From: Bradyrhizobium sp.
Lineage (GTDB): Bacteria; Pseudomonadota; Alphaproteobacteria; Rhizobiales; Xanthobacteraceae
Direction of reading: 5' to 3'
DNA length: 64,000 bases
NCBI RefSeq assembly: GCF_016219575.1
Contig: NZ_JACRMG010000035.1
Location: 62,001 to 126,000, forward strand
Position numbers and translations under genes: made by a program. The notes beneath the pieces are model-generated. The model saw only the letters and a list, made by a program, of their open reading frames with translations. It made no database searches and was not told where the DNA came from. Positions 47,629 to 56,722 of this stretch are shown one piece after another; position 1 is the stretch's first letter; each line of letters opens with the position of its first letter.

Positions 47629-48297
47629 ATGACGGCGCTTGCCGCGCTCATCCGCCGCGACATCCGCATCGCGTTGCGCGTCGGCGGCGGTGCGCTGATC
47701 GGCGTGCTGTTCTTCCTCACCGTCGTGGTGCTGATGCCGTTCGCGATCGGGCCCGACCTGCAGCTGCTGAAACGGCTGGGGCCGGCGATCCTCTGGCTCG
47801 GCGCACTGCTCGCAAGCCTGTTGACGCTGGATCGCCTGTTCACGGCCGATCATGACGACGGTTCGCTGGATCTCATCGTGATGAGCCGGACGCCGCTGGA
47901 ACTCGCCTGCGCGGCGAAGGCGCTGGCGCATTGGCTGGCCGCCGGCCTACCGCTGATCGTGGCGACGCCGGTGCTGGGCCTGCTGCTCAACCTCGATGCG
48001 GAAGCGACCGCCGCGGTGGCGCTGACGCTGCTGGCCGGCACGCCGGCGCTCACCTTCACCGGCATGATCGGTGCGGCGTTGGCAGTCACGCTGCACCGGG
48101 GCGGGTTGCTGCTGGCCGTGCTGGTGCTGCCGCTGTCGGTTCCCGTGCTTATTTTCGGCGTCGCCGCCTCGCAGGCGGTAATCGTGGGCCCGACCCCGTT
48201 TGGAACCCCGTTCTCGATCCTCTGTGCGATTTCGCTGGTGAGCTTCGTGGTCGGACCGTTTGCCGCAGCCGCCAGCCTCAAACACGGGCTCGACTGA
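47629..48297 (+). CDS. ccmB: Heme exporter membrane protein CcmB
   Basis: A 222-residue membrane subunit of the CcmABCD complex with about six helices, for example LIGVLFFLTVVVLMPFAIGP and LGALLASLLTLDRLF. The conserved FTADHDDGSLDLIVMSRTPL loop is the family signature. The ATG at 47,629 gives MTALAALIRRDIRIALRVGG, the expected N-terminus and length. It lies downstream of the repeat element that separates it from ccmA. Confidence 0.96.
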   Translation: MTALAALIRRDIRIALRVGGGALIGVLFFLTVVVLMPFAIGPDLQLLKRLGPAILWLGALLASLLTLDRLFTADHDDGSLDLIVMSRTPLELACAAKALAHWLAAGLPLIVATPVLGLLLNLDAEATAAVALTLLAGTPALTFTGMIGAALAVTLHRGGLLLAVLVLPLSVPVLIFGVAASQAVIVGPTPFGTPFSILCAISLVSFVVGPFAAAASLKHGLD

Positions 48298-48372
48298 CTT
48301 GATGCCGATCAACTTTAATCGAGCAGCTTCAGGCAGATTGCGCGCGGCTGCCGCCACCTTTATCAGGATGCC

Positions 48373-49125
48373 ATGACGCTGATCGACCTCGCCAATCCCA
48401 CGCGATTCCTGTCGCTGACCGCGCGCGTGCTGCCGTGGCTGGCGGCTCTGACCGCGATCCTGCTGGCGGTCGGGCTCTATCAATCGGCCATGGCACCGGA
48501 CGACTATCAGCAGGGCGCAACCGTCAAGATCATGTTCATCCACGTGCCGAACGCCTGGCTATCGATGTTCGTCTGGGGCGTGATGAGCATCGCCTCGCTC
48601 GGCACGCTGGTGTGGCGCCATCCGCTCGCCGACGTCGCCGCCAAGGCCGCAGCACCGATCGGCGCCGCCTTCACCTTTCTCGCGCTGGTCACGGGCTCGC
48701 TGTGGGGCCGGCCGATGTGGGGCACCTATTGGGAATGGGACGCGCGGCTCACCTCCGTGCTGATCCTGTTCCTGATGTATCTTGGGCTCATCGCTCTCTG
48801 GAGAGCCGTTGACGATCCCTCGCGCGCGGCGCGGGCCGCCGCGGTGCTGACGCTGGTCGGCGCCATCAACCTGCCGATCATCAAATTCTCGGTCGACTGG
48901 TGGAACACGCTGCACCAGGGCGCTTCCGTCATCCGTATGGGCGGCCCGAGCATGGACCGCTCCTTCCTGATTCCGCTGCTGGTGATGGCGGTGGCGTTCT
49001 CGTTGCTGTTCGTCACGCTGCATCTGGCGGCCATGCGCAACGAAATCCTGCGCCGGCGCGTCCGCAGCCTGCAGATGATGCAGGCCAGCCGCGTGACGCT
49101 GGCCAACGAAGTGGGCGCAACATGA
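48373..49125 (+). CDS. ccmC: Heme exporter protein CcmC
   Basis: A 250-residue membrane protein that presents heme to CcmE. The tryptophan-rich WWD-type motif is GRPMWGTYWEWDARLTS. Periplasmic histidines occur in FIHVPNAWLSM and in VDWWNTLHQGASV. Six helices can be counted. Its stop codon overlaps the ccmD start (ATGA). Confidence 0.97.
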   Translation: MTLIDLANPTRFLSLTARVLPWLAALTAILLAVGLYQSAMAPDDYQQGATVKIMFIHVPNAWLSMFVWGVMSIASLGTLVWRHPLADVAAKAAAPIGAAFTFLALVTGSLWGRPMWGTYWEWDARLTSVLILFLMYLGLIALWRAVDDPSRAARAAAVLTLVGAINLPIIKFSVDWWNTLHQGASVIRMGGPSMDRSFLIPLLVMAVAFSLLFVTLHLAAMRNEILRRRVRSLQMMQASRVTLANEVGAT

Positions 49126-49304
49126 CGATGTCGCTCGGACCCTACACCTCCTTCATCACGACGTCGTATGCGCTGGTCGCGATCGTGGTGCTGCTGCTGA
49201 TCCTCTGGATCGCGGCCGACTACCGCACCCAGAAGGCGCGCTTGCGTGAGCTCGAGGCCAGCGGCATCACGCGGCGCTCCGGCCGCGGCGCAACGGACTT
49301 CTGA
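49122..49304 (+). CDS. ccmD: Heme exporter protein CcmD
   Basis: A 60-residue protein with one transmembrane helix (SYALVAIVVLLLILWIAADY) and a basic cytoplasmic tail (RTQKARLRELEASGITRRSG). That is the standard CcmD form; it assists release of holo-CcmE. It overlaps ccmC by 4 bases and ccmG by 1 base. Confidence 0.93.
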   Translation: MTMSLGPYTSFITTSYALVAIVVLLLILWIAADYRTQKARLRELEASGITRRSGRGATDF

Positions 49305-49897
49305 TGAGCATGCAGGCCGACGAAACCGCTCCGCGGACCCGGCGCTGGCTGGTGATGCTGCCGCTGATCGGATTTGGCGTGCTCGCTGCATTTTTCCTGC
49401 TGCGGCTTTACGGCGGCGATCCCTCGAAGATTCCCTCGGCGCTGATCGGGCGGCCCGCACCGCAAACGACGCTGCCGGCGCTCCAGGGCCTGACGCGCGA
49501 CGGCGACGCCGTGCCGGGACTCGATCCCGCGGTGTTCAAGGGCAGGGTCAGCGTCGTCAATGTCTGGGCATCGTGGTGCGTGCCCTGCCACGACGAGGCG
49601 CCGCTGCTGATCGAACTCGGCAAGGACAAGCGCCTGCAGCTCGTCGGCATCAACTACAAGGACGTGGCGGATAATGCGCGACGCTTCCTCGGCCGCTACG
49701 GCAATCCGTTCAGCGCGGTCGGCGTCGACGGCAACGGCCGCGCCTCGATCGAGTGGGGCGTCTACGGCGTGCCGGAAACATTCGTCGTCGGCCGAGATGG
49801 AACCATCGTCTACAAGCTGGTCGGGCCCATCACGCCGCAAAATATCGATCGCGTGCTGAAGGCCGAAATCGAGAAGGCGCTCAAGGCCGGAAGCTGA
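49304..49897 (+). CDS. ccmG: Thiol:disulfide interchange protein CcmG/DsbE
   Basis: A 197-residue membrane-anchored thioredoxin that reduces apocytochrome c before heme attachment. One N-terminal helix (WLVMLPLIGFGVLAAFFLL) precedes a thioredoxin fold with the active site NVWASWCVPCHDEAP. The cis-proline region is YGVPETFVVGRDG. It is tightly coupled to ccmD (TGATG). Confidence 0.96.
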   Translation: MSMQADETAPRTRRWLVMLPLIGFGVLAAFFLLRLYGGDPSKIPSALIGRPAPQTTLPALQGLTRDGDAVPGLDPAVFKGRVSVVNVWASWCVPCHDEAPLLIELGKDKRLQLVGINYKDVADNARRFLGRYGNPFSAVGVDGNGRASIEWGVYGVPETFVVGRDGTIVYKLVGPITPQNIDRVLKAEIEKALKAGS

Positions 49898-50070
49898 GCC
49901 GGATCGTTCTGCGCACCACCGAAGCTGAAACCGGATCGAATCCGCCCCGTATCTCGTCACCGTCCAGCAATGGACGACAGCGCGGTGGGTGGGGGCCGTC
50001 ATTGCGCCATCCAGAGGCTTGCGGTGGCGGTCCTCACCCTGCGCTGTTCAGCGCCGTCGGATTTGGGAAT

Positions 50071-50673
50071 CTATCCGTTCCTGATATCGCCGGCCTCGGC
50101 TTCGCTGGCCTGCAGCGACGCCGGCTCCAGGTGATAGCGCTTGATCAGCGGCATCTGGGAGATGGCAAAGCCCATGGTCAGCGGGATGGCGCCGAATGCC
50201 TTGAACGCGACCCAGAAGTCGGTGCTCTGCGTGCGCCAGATGATCTCGTTGAGAACCGCCATGGCGAGGAAGAACAGCGCCCAGCGCATCGTCAGGATGC
50301 GCCAGCCGGCGTGCGTCAGGTTGAACATCTGGTCGAACATGATCGCGATGAAGGAACGGCCGAACAGCAGCCCGCCGCCGAGCACGGCGGCGAACAGGCT
50401 GTAGACGATGGTCGGCTTCATCTTGATGAAGGTCTCGTCATGCAGCACCAGCGTCAGCGTGCCGAACACCAGCACGATCGCGCCGGTGACCAGCGCCATC
50501 ATGGGAACGTGTTTCGTCACCACATAGGACGCGATCATCGCCGCCACGATCGCCACCATGAACGCGCCAGTCGCCGCAAACAGGTTGAACTTGGCGTTGA
50601 CGACAAAGAACAGGATCAACGGACCGAGCTCGGTCGCGAGTTTGAACAGCGGATGCGGCTGGGTCTTGTCCAT
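50071..50673 (-). CDS. yciB: Septation protein A (YciB/IspZ)
   Basis: A 200-residue inner membrane protein of the YciB family, linked to septation and envelope integrity. It has about five or six helices. Signatures are LATELGPLILFFVVNAKF, MKPTIVYSLFAAVLGGGLLFG and MRWALFFLAMAVLNEIIWR. ATG at 50,673 (MDKTQPHP) is preferred; a GTG lies directly before it. It follows ftsY on the same strand, 38 bases away. Confidence 0.93.
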   Translation of the reverse strand: MDKTQPHPLFKLATELGPLILFFVVNAKFNLFAATGAFMVAIVAAMIASYVVTKHVPMMALVTGAIVLVFGTLTLVLHDETFIKMKPTIVYSLFAAVLGGGLLFGRSFIAIMFDQMFNLTHAGWRILTMRWALFFLAMAVLNEIIWRTQSTDFWVAFKAFGAIPLTMGFAISQMPLIKRYHLEPASLQASEAEAGDIRNG

Positions 50674-50711
50674 CACGTAACCTTTGTTGTCTTCATCCGC
50701 GAAAGCGGGTG

Positions 50712-51656
50712 CTACTCGATCCCCGCGATCGCCCTTGCAAAATCCCGCGCGGTAAACGGCGCGAGATCGTCGATGCCTTCGCCGACGCCGATGAAGTGCA
50801 CCGGCAGTTTGAACTTCTCCGCCAGCGCCACCAGTATGCCGCCGCGCGCGGTGCCGTCGAGCTTTGTCATCACGAGGCCCGTGACCCCCGCGGTACGATG
50901 AAATGCCTCGACTTGCGACAGCGCATTTTGTCCCACCGTGGCGTCGAGCACGAGCAGCACGGCATGCGGCGCCGACTCATCCACCTTCCTGATCACGCGC
51001 ACGACCTTTTCCAGCTCGTTCATCAGCTCGGACTTGTTCTGCAGCCGGCCTGCGGTGTCGATCAGGAGCACGTCGATGCCCTGCTCCTTCGCAGCCGTCA
51101 GTGCGTTGAAGGCGAGGCTTGCGGAATCCGAGCCCTGCGCGGCGGCAATGACAGGCACCCTGTTGCGCTCGCCCCAGACCTTCAGCTGTTCGATCGCCGC
51201 CGCGCGAAAGGTGTCGCCGGCCGCCAGCATCACCCTGCGCTTTTCCGCGGAGAATTTCGACGCGAGCTTGCCGATGGTCGTGGTCTTGCCGGAGCCGTTG
51301 ACGCCGACCACCAGGATGACGAACGGCTTTTTCGTCGCATCGATCTCGAGCGGTTTGGCGACCGGCGCCAGCACCTTCTCGACTTCGGCGGCGACCACGC
51401 GCTTCACTTCGTCGGCCGAGATCGCCTTGTCGTAGCGGCCGTTGCCCACGGCTTCGGCGATGCGCACCGCGACCTCGGTGCCGAGATCGGCGCGCAGCAG
51501 CACATCCTCGATGTCATCGAGCATGGCGCGGTCGAGCTTGCGCTTGGTGACGAGGTCGGCAACCGCGGTCCCCAGCGAACTCGACGTCCGCTTCAGGCCG
51601 CCGGACAGCCGCTTCCACCAGCTTAGTTTCGGAGTGTCGGCAGTGGTGTCATTCAT
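50712..51656 (-). CDS. ftsY: Signal recognition particle receptor FtsY
   Basis: A 314-residue SRP GTPase that docks the Ffh-ribosome complex at the membrane. The G1 loop is VVGVNGSGKTTTIGKLA. DTAGRLQNKSELMNEL is G3, and TKLDGTARGG is G4. The acidic N-terminal A domain of enterobacteria is absent, as usual for alphaproteobacteria; a short basic amphipathic start (KLSWWKRLSGGLKRTSSSL) probably contacts the membrane. Its partner ffh is at 59,112. Confidence 0.97.
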   Translation of the reverse strand: MNDTTADTPKLSWWKRLSGGLKRTSSSLGTAVADLVTKRKLDRAMLDDIEDVLLRADLGTEVAVRIAEAVGNGRYDKAISADEVKRVVAAEVEKVLAPVAKPLEIDATKKPFVILVVGVNGSGKTTTIGKLASKFSAEKRRVMLAAGDTFRAAAIEQLKVWGERNRVPVIAAAQGSDSASLAFNALTAAKEQGIDVLLIDTAGRLQNKSELMNELEKVVRVIRKVDESAPHAVLLVLDATVGQNALSQVEAFHRTAGVTGLVMTKLDGTARGGILVALAEKFKLPVHFIGVGEGIDDLAPFTARDFARAIAGIE

Positions 51657-51665
51657 GGCGGGGAC

Positions 51666-52406
51666 GTGTTAGCCGTTTCGCACCTGAAACGAAAGTCTCG
51701 ATGCTTGCTTGATGTTCCGCAATTGACCGACGAAGAAATCCTGGCGCGCGTGCTCCACCGCGACGGGCTGATGCTGGTCATCGACAAGCCGGCGGGGCTT
51801 CCCGTGCATCGCGGCCCGAAGGGCGGGCCGAATCTCGAGGCATCGTTCGACGCACTGCGCTTCGGCCTGCCGCGGCCGCCGGTGCTGGCCCATCGGCTGG
51901 ACAAGGACACCTCCGGCTGTCTCGTGCTGGGACGGCACCGCAAGGCCACCGCCTCGCTCGGGCTGCTGTTCAAGCATGGCAAGGTCGAGAAGACCTACTG
52001 GGCCGTCGTCGAGGGCGGCCCGGCGGAGGACGAAGGCGTCATCGACCTGCCTCTCGGGCGGCTGAACGCCGAGCGTGGCTGGTGGCAGAAGCCCGATCCC
52101 GAGGGGCAGAAGGCCGTCACCAACTGGAAGGTGCTCGGCCGCGGCAACGGCCTCGCCTGGCTTGCGATGGAACCGGTCACCGGCCGCACCCATCAGCTGC
52201 GCGTGCATGCGGCGTCCCAGGGCTGGCCGATCGTCGGCGACAACATCTATGGCAGCGGTCCGCGCTTCGGCGAGCCGCGGCTGCACCTGCATTCCCGCGC
52301 CATCGGCGTGCCGATTTCCAGGAACAAGGAGCCGGTGCGGGTGGTCGCGCCGGCACCGGAACATATGCACGAGCGGCTTCGGGCCTGCGGCTGGGACGGC
52401 CAGTAG
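51666..52406 (+). CDS. RluA-family RNA pseudouridine synthase
   Basis: A pseudouridine synthase of up to 246 residues. The catalytic aspartate lies in LAHRLDKDTSGCLVLGRHR. MEPVTGRTHQLRVHAASQGW is the second conserved block, and DKPAGLPVHRGP the first. No S4 domain is present, so it may act on tRNA or a small rRNA site. GTG at 51,666 is the first start; TTG at 51,723 (LTDEEILARVL) would give a more typical N-terminus. It is divergent from ftsY by only 9 bases, or 66 with the later start. Confidence 0.87.
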   Translation: MLAVSHLKRKSRCLLDVPQLTDEEILARVLHRDGLMLVIDKPAGLPVHRGPKGGPNLEASFDALRFGLPRPPVLAHRLDKDTSGCLVLGRHRKATASLGLLFKHGKVEKTYWAVVEGGPAEDEGVIDLPLGRLNAERGWWQKPDPEGQKAVTNWKVLGRGNGLAWLAMEPVTGRTHQLRVHAASQGWPIVGDNIYGSGPRFGEPRLHLHSRAIGVPISRNKEPVRVVAPAPEHMHERLRACGWDGQ

Positions 52407-52508
52407 TCTTCCGGAGGAGAAGCCGATCGTGGTTTACGAAACGTTCAAACCCGTCCTGTAGAGCTTCTTGTTGGCTTAGAACAAGCACCCAACAGCTCTG
52501 GATGAGCA

Positions 52509-53636
52509 ATGCCACCCGCCGGGCAATCGATTGCCGATGAAATCGAGGCTGCGATCGGCGGCGGCTCGACTGCAAAATGCATCGAGACCGCCAGGCGCGT
52601 CACCGACCTCTTTCTGGCTTCCGCCACGCATTTCAGCGGCGAGCAGGTCGAGCTGTTCGACAACGTGCTCGAACGGCTGGTGAAGGCGATCGAGCAGCGC
52701 TCGATTGCGGATGTCAGTGCGCGCATGGCCCTTGCGGAGATGAGCGCGCAGCTCGCGCCGATCGCCCAGGCACCTCCTTCGGTGATCCGTCAGCTTGCGG
52801 GCAATGACGAGATCCGCATCGCCGCGCCGGTGCTGCAGGAGTCGGCGCGTCTCGGCGATGACGACCTGATCGAGCTCGCGCGCACCAAGAGCGAGCAGCA
52901 TCTGCTGGCGATCTCCGGCCGCTGGTGGCTCAAGGAAGTCGTCACCGACGCCCTGCTTTCGCGCCGTTTTCCGAGCGTCAGCCGCCGGATAGTCGGCAAT
53001 CCCGGAGCGCGGGTTTCCCCCGGCGGCTTTGCGATCATCGTGGCCCAGGCTGAAACCAATCCCGATCTCGCGGTCGAGGCCGGCATCCGGGTCGATTTGC
53101 CGAGGGAATTGCGCCAGCAGCTGCTGGACAAGGCGACCGACGCTGTCCGCACGAAACTGCTGTCCCGCGCCCCGCCGCATCTGTTCGAGGAAATCCGCAG
53201 CGCCATCGCAACCGCCACAGCCAGCGCGGATCGCGAAATGTCGAAGATCCGCGACTTCACTGCGGCAAAGCGCTTCGTTGCGACGTTGAAGGAGAAGGGC
53301 GAACTCGACGAGGCCGCGCTGGCCAGATTCGCCCGGCAGAAGAAATACGAGGAGACCGTGGTCGCGCTTGCGGAGCTCGCGCAGTCAAACATCGAGGTGG
53401 TCCGCCCGCTGATGCAGAGTCTGCGCGACGACGGGTTGCTGGTTGCGTGCAGGGCCGCCAGGCTCAGCTGGGAGACGACCGCGGCCGTGCTGGACTGCCG
53501 CTATTCGACGGGCTCGCTGGGCGCCGCCGAGCTGGCAAGGGCCAAGGGCCACTTTGCCGGCATGACGGTGGAAAATGCGCGACGCATGCTGACGTTCTGG
53601 CAGGTGCGCTCGGTCGCGCCGTCACGGACAAACTAA
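52509..53636 (+). CDS. DUF2336 protein
   Basis: A 375-residue mainly helical soluble protein with HEAT-like repeats. The segments VTDLFLASATHFSGEQVELFDNVL, SVIRQLAGNDEIRIAAPVL, DLIELARTKSEQHLLAISGR and PRVIGNPGARVS-like (RRIVGNPGARVS) match DUF2336. This alphaproteobacterial family has been tied to regulation in some species, but no function can be read here. Its last 15 bases overlap the 3' end of mtaB on the other strand. Confidence 0.87.
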   Translation: MPPAGQSIADEIEAAIGGGSTAKCIETARRVTDLFLASATHFSGEQVELFDNVLERLVKAIEQRSIADVSARMALAEMSAQLAPIAQAPPSVIRQLAGNDEIRIAAPVLQESARLGDDDLIELARTKSEQHLLAISGRWWLKEVVTDALLSRRFPSVSRRIVGNPGARVSPGGFAIIVAQAETNPDLAVEAGIRVDLPRELRQQLLDKATDAVRTKLLSRAPPHLFEEIRSAIATATASADREMSKIRDFTAAKRFVATLKEKGELDEAALARFARQKKYEETVVALAELAQSNIEVVRPLMQSLRDDGLLVACRAARLSWETTAAVLDCRYSTGSLGAAELARAKGHFAGMTVENARRMLTFWQVRSVAPSRTN

Positions 53637-54884
53637 CAACCGCGCGCCATCGTGGCCGGTGATCGCGAACCGCTTCACTGCACCCGGAACGTCTCCGCTA
53701 ACCGCCACCGGAATGAAATGCTCGGTGCGACCGGCCGTCGCGCTCTCAATCAGCACGTCGCGCGTGGCGCCAATCTCGGACTCAAGCCGCCGGTGCAGCG
53801 CCGCCTCGCCGGTCGCACGCAGGCGCTTCGCGCGCTCCCTGATCTCGCTGCCTTCGACCTGCGGCATCCGCGCTGCTGGCGTGCCCGGGCGCTTCGAATA
53901 CGGAAATACATGCAGGAAGGTGAGCCCGCATTCCCCGACCAGGTCCTGCGAACGCGCAAACATCTCTTCCGTCTCGGTCGGGAAGCCCGCGATGATGTCG
54001 GCGCCGAACGCGATGTCCGGCCGCAGCCGGCGCACCTGGGCGCAGAAATTGATCGCGTCCCGCCGTGAATGTCGCCGCTTCATCCGCTTCAGGATCATGT
54101 CGTCGCCGGACTGCAGAGACAGATGCAGGTGCGGCATCAGCCTGGCGTCATCGGCGATGACGTCGAGCAGGTCGCGGTCGGCCTCGATGGAATCGATCGA
54201 GGAGATGCGCAGGCGCTTCAGCTCGGGCACGTGCCGCAGGATCTGCCTTGTGAGCATGCCGAGCTTTGGCGTGCCCGGCAGATCGGCGCCGTAGCTCGTC
54301 AGGTCCACGCCGGTCAGCACGATCTCGGCGTGTCCCCGCTCGACCAGCTTGCGCACCTGATCGACCACGGCGCCCATCGGCACCGAGCGCGATTTGCCGC
54401 GGCCGTAGGGAATGATGCAGAAGGTGCAGCGATGGTCGCAGCCGTTCTGCACCTGCACGAACACCCGCGGCAGGCCGCGCTGGAAACCGTCGACGAGATG
54501 CGGCGCCATTTCCTTCACCGCCATGATGTCGGTGACGGCGATCTTGTCGCTGGCGATGCCGGCGTCGAAGGCGGCGCGCGCGTCGTGCCAGGCATCGCGC
54601 CGCATCTTGTCGTCATTGCCGACCACGCGGTCGACCTCGGCCATGTCGGCAAACATCTGCGCCTGCGTCTGCGCCGCGCAGCCGGTGACGACGATGCGCG
54701 CATCGGGGCGCTCGCGCCTGAGGCGGCGGATCGATTGCCGCGCCTGCGCCACCGCCTCGTTGGTGACGGCGCAGCTGTTGATGACGATGGTGTCGGAAAG
54801 GCCCGCGCCGTCTGCCTCGCGCCGGATCACTTCGGATTCGAATGCGTTCAGCCGGCAGCCGAAGGTGACGATCTCGACCGCCAT
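53622..54884 (-). CDS. mtaB: tRNA t6A37 methylthiotransferase
   Basis: A 420-residue radical SAM enzyme that makes ms2t6A at position 37 of ANN-decoding tRNAs. Three cysteines of the auxiliary cluster are in VTFGCRLN, NSCAVTNEA and VTGCAAQT. The radical SAM motif is NGCDHRCTFCIIPYGRG. LSLQSGDDMILKRMKRRHS and the C-terminal TRAM-like part follow. It directly follows dapF, 4 bases away, as in most alphaproteobacteria. Confidence 0.95.
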   Translation of the reverse strand: MAVEIVTFGCRLNAFESEVIRREADGAGLSDTIVINSCAVTNEAVAQARQSIRRLRRERPDARIVVTGCAAQTQAQMFADMAEVDRVVGNDDKMRRDAWHDARAAFDAGIASDKIAVTDIMAVKEMAPHLVDGFQRGLPRVFVQVQNGCDHRCTFCIIPYGRGKSRSVPMGAVVDQVRKLVERGHAEIVLTGVDLTSYGADLPGTPKLGMLTRQILRHVPELKRLRISSIDSIEADRDLLDVIADDARLMPHLHLSLQSGDDMILKRMKRRHSRRDAINFCAQVRRLRPDIAFGADIIAGFPTETEEMFARSQDLVGECGLTFLHVFPYSKRPGTPAARMPQVEGSEIRERAKRLRATGEAALHRRLESEIGATRDVLIESATAGRTEHFIPVAVSGDVPGAVKRFAITGHDGARLLVCP

Positions 54885-54888
54885 GGTC

Positions 54889-55761
54889 TTAAGCGACGCT
54901 GGCGAACAGCGCCGGATCGAACTTGCCTTCGTATTCGAAATCCGCCGTGCCGGTCATCAGCACATGATCGTCGCGCTCGCGCCACTCGATCAGGAGATCG
55001 CCGCCCGGCAGCGTGATGGTGACGGTGCGGTTGGTGCGCTTCAGCCGCGCTGCGGCAACCGCGGTCGCACACGCGGCCGAGCCGCAGGCCCTGGTCAGCC
55101 CGGCGCCGCGCTCCCAGGTGCGGATCGTGATGTGGTCGCGATCGACGACATGGGCGAGCGTGATGTTGGCGCGCTCCGGAAAGATCGGATGGTTTTCCAG
55201 CAACGGCCCGAAGCGCTCGAGGTCGTAGGCGTTGACGTCCTCGACCCAGAAGATCGCATGCGGGTTGCCCATGCTCACCACCGAGGGCGAATGCAGGATC
55301 GGATTGTCGATCGGCCCGATCTGCAATTCGATGTAGCGGGTATCGCGGAATTCCTCGGCCAGCGGAATGTCCTGCCAGGAAAACTTCGGCGCGCCCATGT
55401 CGACGGTATAGAGATCGGGCCGCGGGCCCTGCCAGCAATTGAGCAGCCCCGCCGTGGTCTCGAACGTCGCCGTGGTCTGGCCGGTCTTCTCGAACAGGCG
55501 GCGCACCACGCAGCGCATGCCGTTGCCGCAGGCACCGGCCTCGGAGCCGTCATTGTTGTAGATGCGGATGAAGGCTTCGGTGCCGTCGAGCCGGGGCCGC
55601 TGCAGCACCATCATCTGGTCGTAATGCACGCCGGCGGGCGAAGCCACCGCGCGCGCCTCCGCGGCCGAGACCGTCGCCCTGGAATCGCGCAGATCCACGA
55701 CAACGATTTCGTTGCCGACGCCGTTCATCTTGGCAAATGCGTGGTTGGCCAGCGCGCTCAT
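54889..55761 (-). CDS. dapF: Diaminopimelate epimerase
   Basis: A 290-residue PLP-independent racemase that converts LL- to meso-diaminopimelate for lysine and peptidoglycan. The two catalytic cysteines are C78 in EAGACGNGMRCV and the one in LTRACGSAACATAV. The N-terminus FAKMNGVGNEIVVVDLR is diagnostic. The length is normal. It starts the dapF-mtaB pair. Confidence 0.97.
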   Translation of the reverse strand: MSALANHAFAKMNGVGNEIVVVDLRDSRATVSAAEARAVASPAGVHYDQMMVLQRPRLDGTEAFIRIYNNDGSEAGACGNGMRCVVRRLFEKTGQTTATFETTAGLLNCWQGPRPDLYTVDMGAPKFSWQDIPLAEEFRDTRYIELQIGPIDNPILHSPSVVSMGNPHAIFWVEDVNAYDLERFGPLLENHPIFPERANITLAHVVDRDHITIRTWERGAGLTRACGSAACATAVAAARLKRTNRTVTITLPGGDLLIEWRERDDHVLMTGTADFEYEGKFDPALFASVA

Positions 55762-55945
55762 GGAATGACCTGAATTCTGCCTGCCTTATATGGCGAAAGA
55801 TCAGCGATTGGCCAGTGGGGGCGCGGGGCAGTCATGACGCATCTGTCATGGGACGAAGATGAGCCTTGCGTGTTAGGAATGCTGCACCTTATCGCCGGGC
55901 GTGTATCGGGACGCGCCTGCGCTTCAGACCCCGGAGACCGTCGAA

Positions 55946-56722
55946 ATGAACCTTCCCCGCGCCTTCCGCCTGGTCCTGGCCGGCATGATCGCCGCGACCC
56001 TTTCGATCGGCGCGGCACTGGCGCAATCCCCGGCTCCCGCAGCCTCTCCGACGGCAATCCCGGCGCCGGCCGCATCTCCCGCCCCGGCTGCCTCACCCGT
56101 TCCGGCACCGGCTGCGTCACCGACGCCTCAGGCTTCCGGCTCGCCGGTCCCTGCCCCCTCGGCCAGCCCGACCCCGTCCGCAAGCCCCTCGCCCGCGCCG
56201 TCACCTTCGCCGCCCGCTGCGCAAGCCCCGGCCACGCCGCCGCCCGCCGCCGTACAGACCGCCGACCCCTTTGGCGAGCCGGTGACGCTGGAGACGAAGA
56301 AGGTCGTGACCGTCAAGGGCAACGCCAACTGGGATGCGGCGTTCGAAACCCTGACCGATTCCTTCAAGGCGCTGACCGCGCTGCTCGACAAGCAGGGCAT
56401 CAAGGCCACGGGCAACTCGCTGATCGTCTACACCTCGACCGACGACACCGGCTTCACCTTCATCGCCGAAATCCCGGTCGGCCAGGAGGTGAAGAATCTC
56501 GGCAAGAACATGAGCATGGGCCAGTCGCCCGAAGGCAAGTCGCTCAAATTCGTCCATCGCGGTTCCTACGACAACATGGACAACACCTATGAGGCGATCA
56601 CCAACCATCTCGACGAGAAGCGGCTGGAAGCCAAGGACCTGTTCATCGAGGAATACATCACCGATCCCCTCAAGACCGCGGAGGACAAGCTGGTGATCAA
56701 CGTGTTTGTGCCGCTGAAATGA
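55946..56722 (+). CDS. Secreted protein with Pro/Ala/Ser repeats and GyrI-like domain
   Basis: A 258-residue exported protein. The signal peptide (RLVLAGMIAATLSIGAALAQ) is followed by about 80 residues of proline/alanine/serine repeats such as PAPAASP and SPSPAPSPSP. From about residue 105 there is a globular domain (VTLETKKVVTVKGNANWDAA through ITNHLDEKRLEAKDLFIEEY and NVFVPLK) that resembles GyrI-like/effector-binding domains. The repeat looks like a spacer holding the domain away from the membrane or wall. The ATG follows GGAG. It overlaps the SIMPL gene by 4 bases. Confidence 0.82.
   Translation: MNLPRAFRLVLAGMIAATLSIGAALAQSPAPAASPTAIPAPAASPAPAASPVPAPAASPTPQASGSPVPAPSASPTPSASPSPAPSPSPPAAQAPATPPPAAVQTADPFGEPVTLETKKVVTVKGNANWDAAFETLTDSFKALTALLDKQGIKATGNSLIVYTSTDDTGFTFIAEIPVGQEVKNLGKNMSMGQSPEGKSLKFVHRGSYDNMDNTYEAITNHLDEKRLEAKDLFIEEYITDPLKTAEDKLVINVFVPLK

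Noticed and set aside
47306..47632. Extra small gene between ccmA and ccmB
   Set aside because: The frame translates the repeat elements and has no coding character; the repeats explain the sequence.
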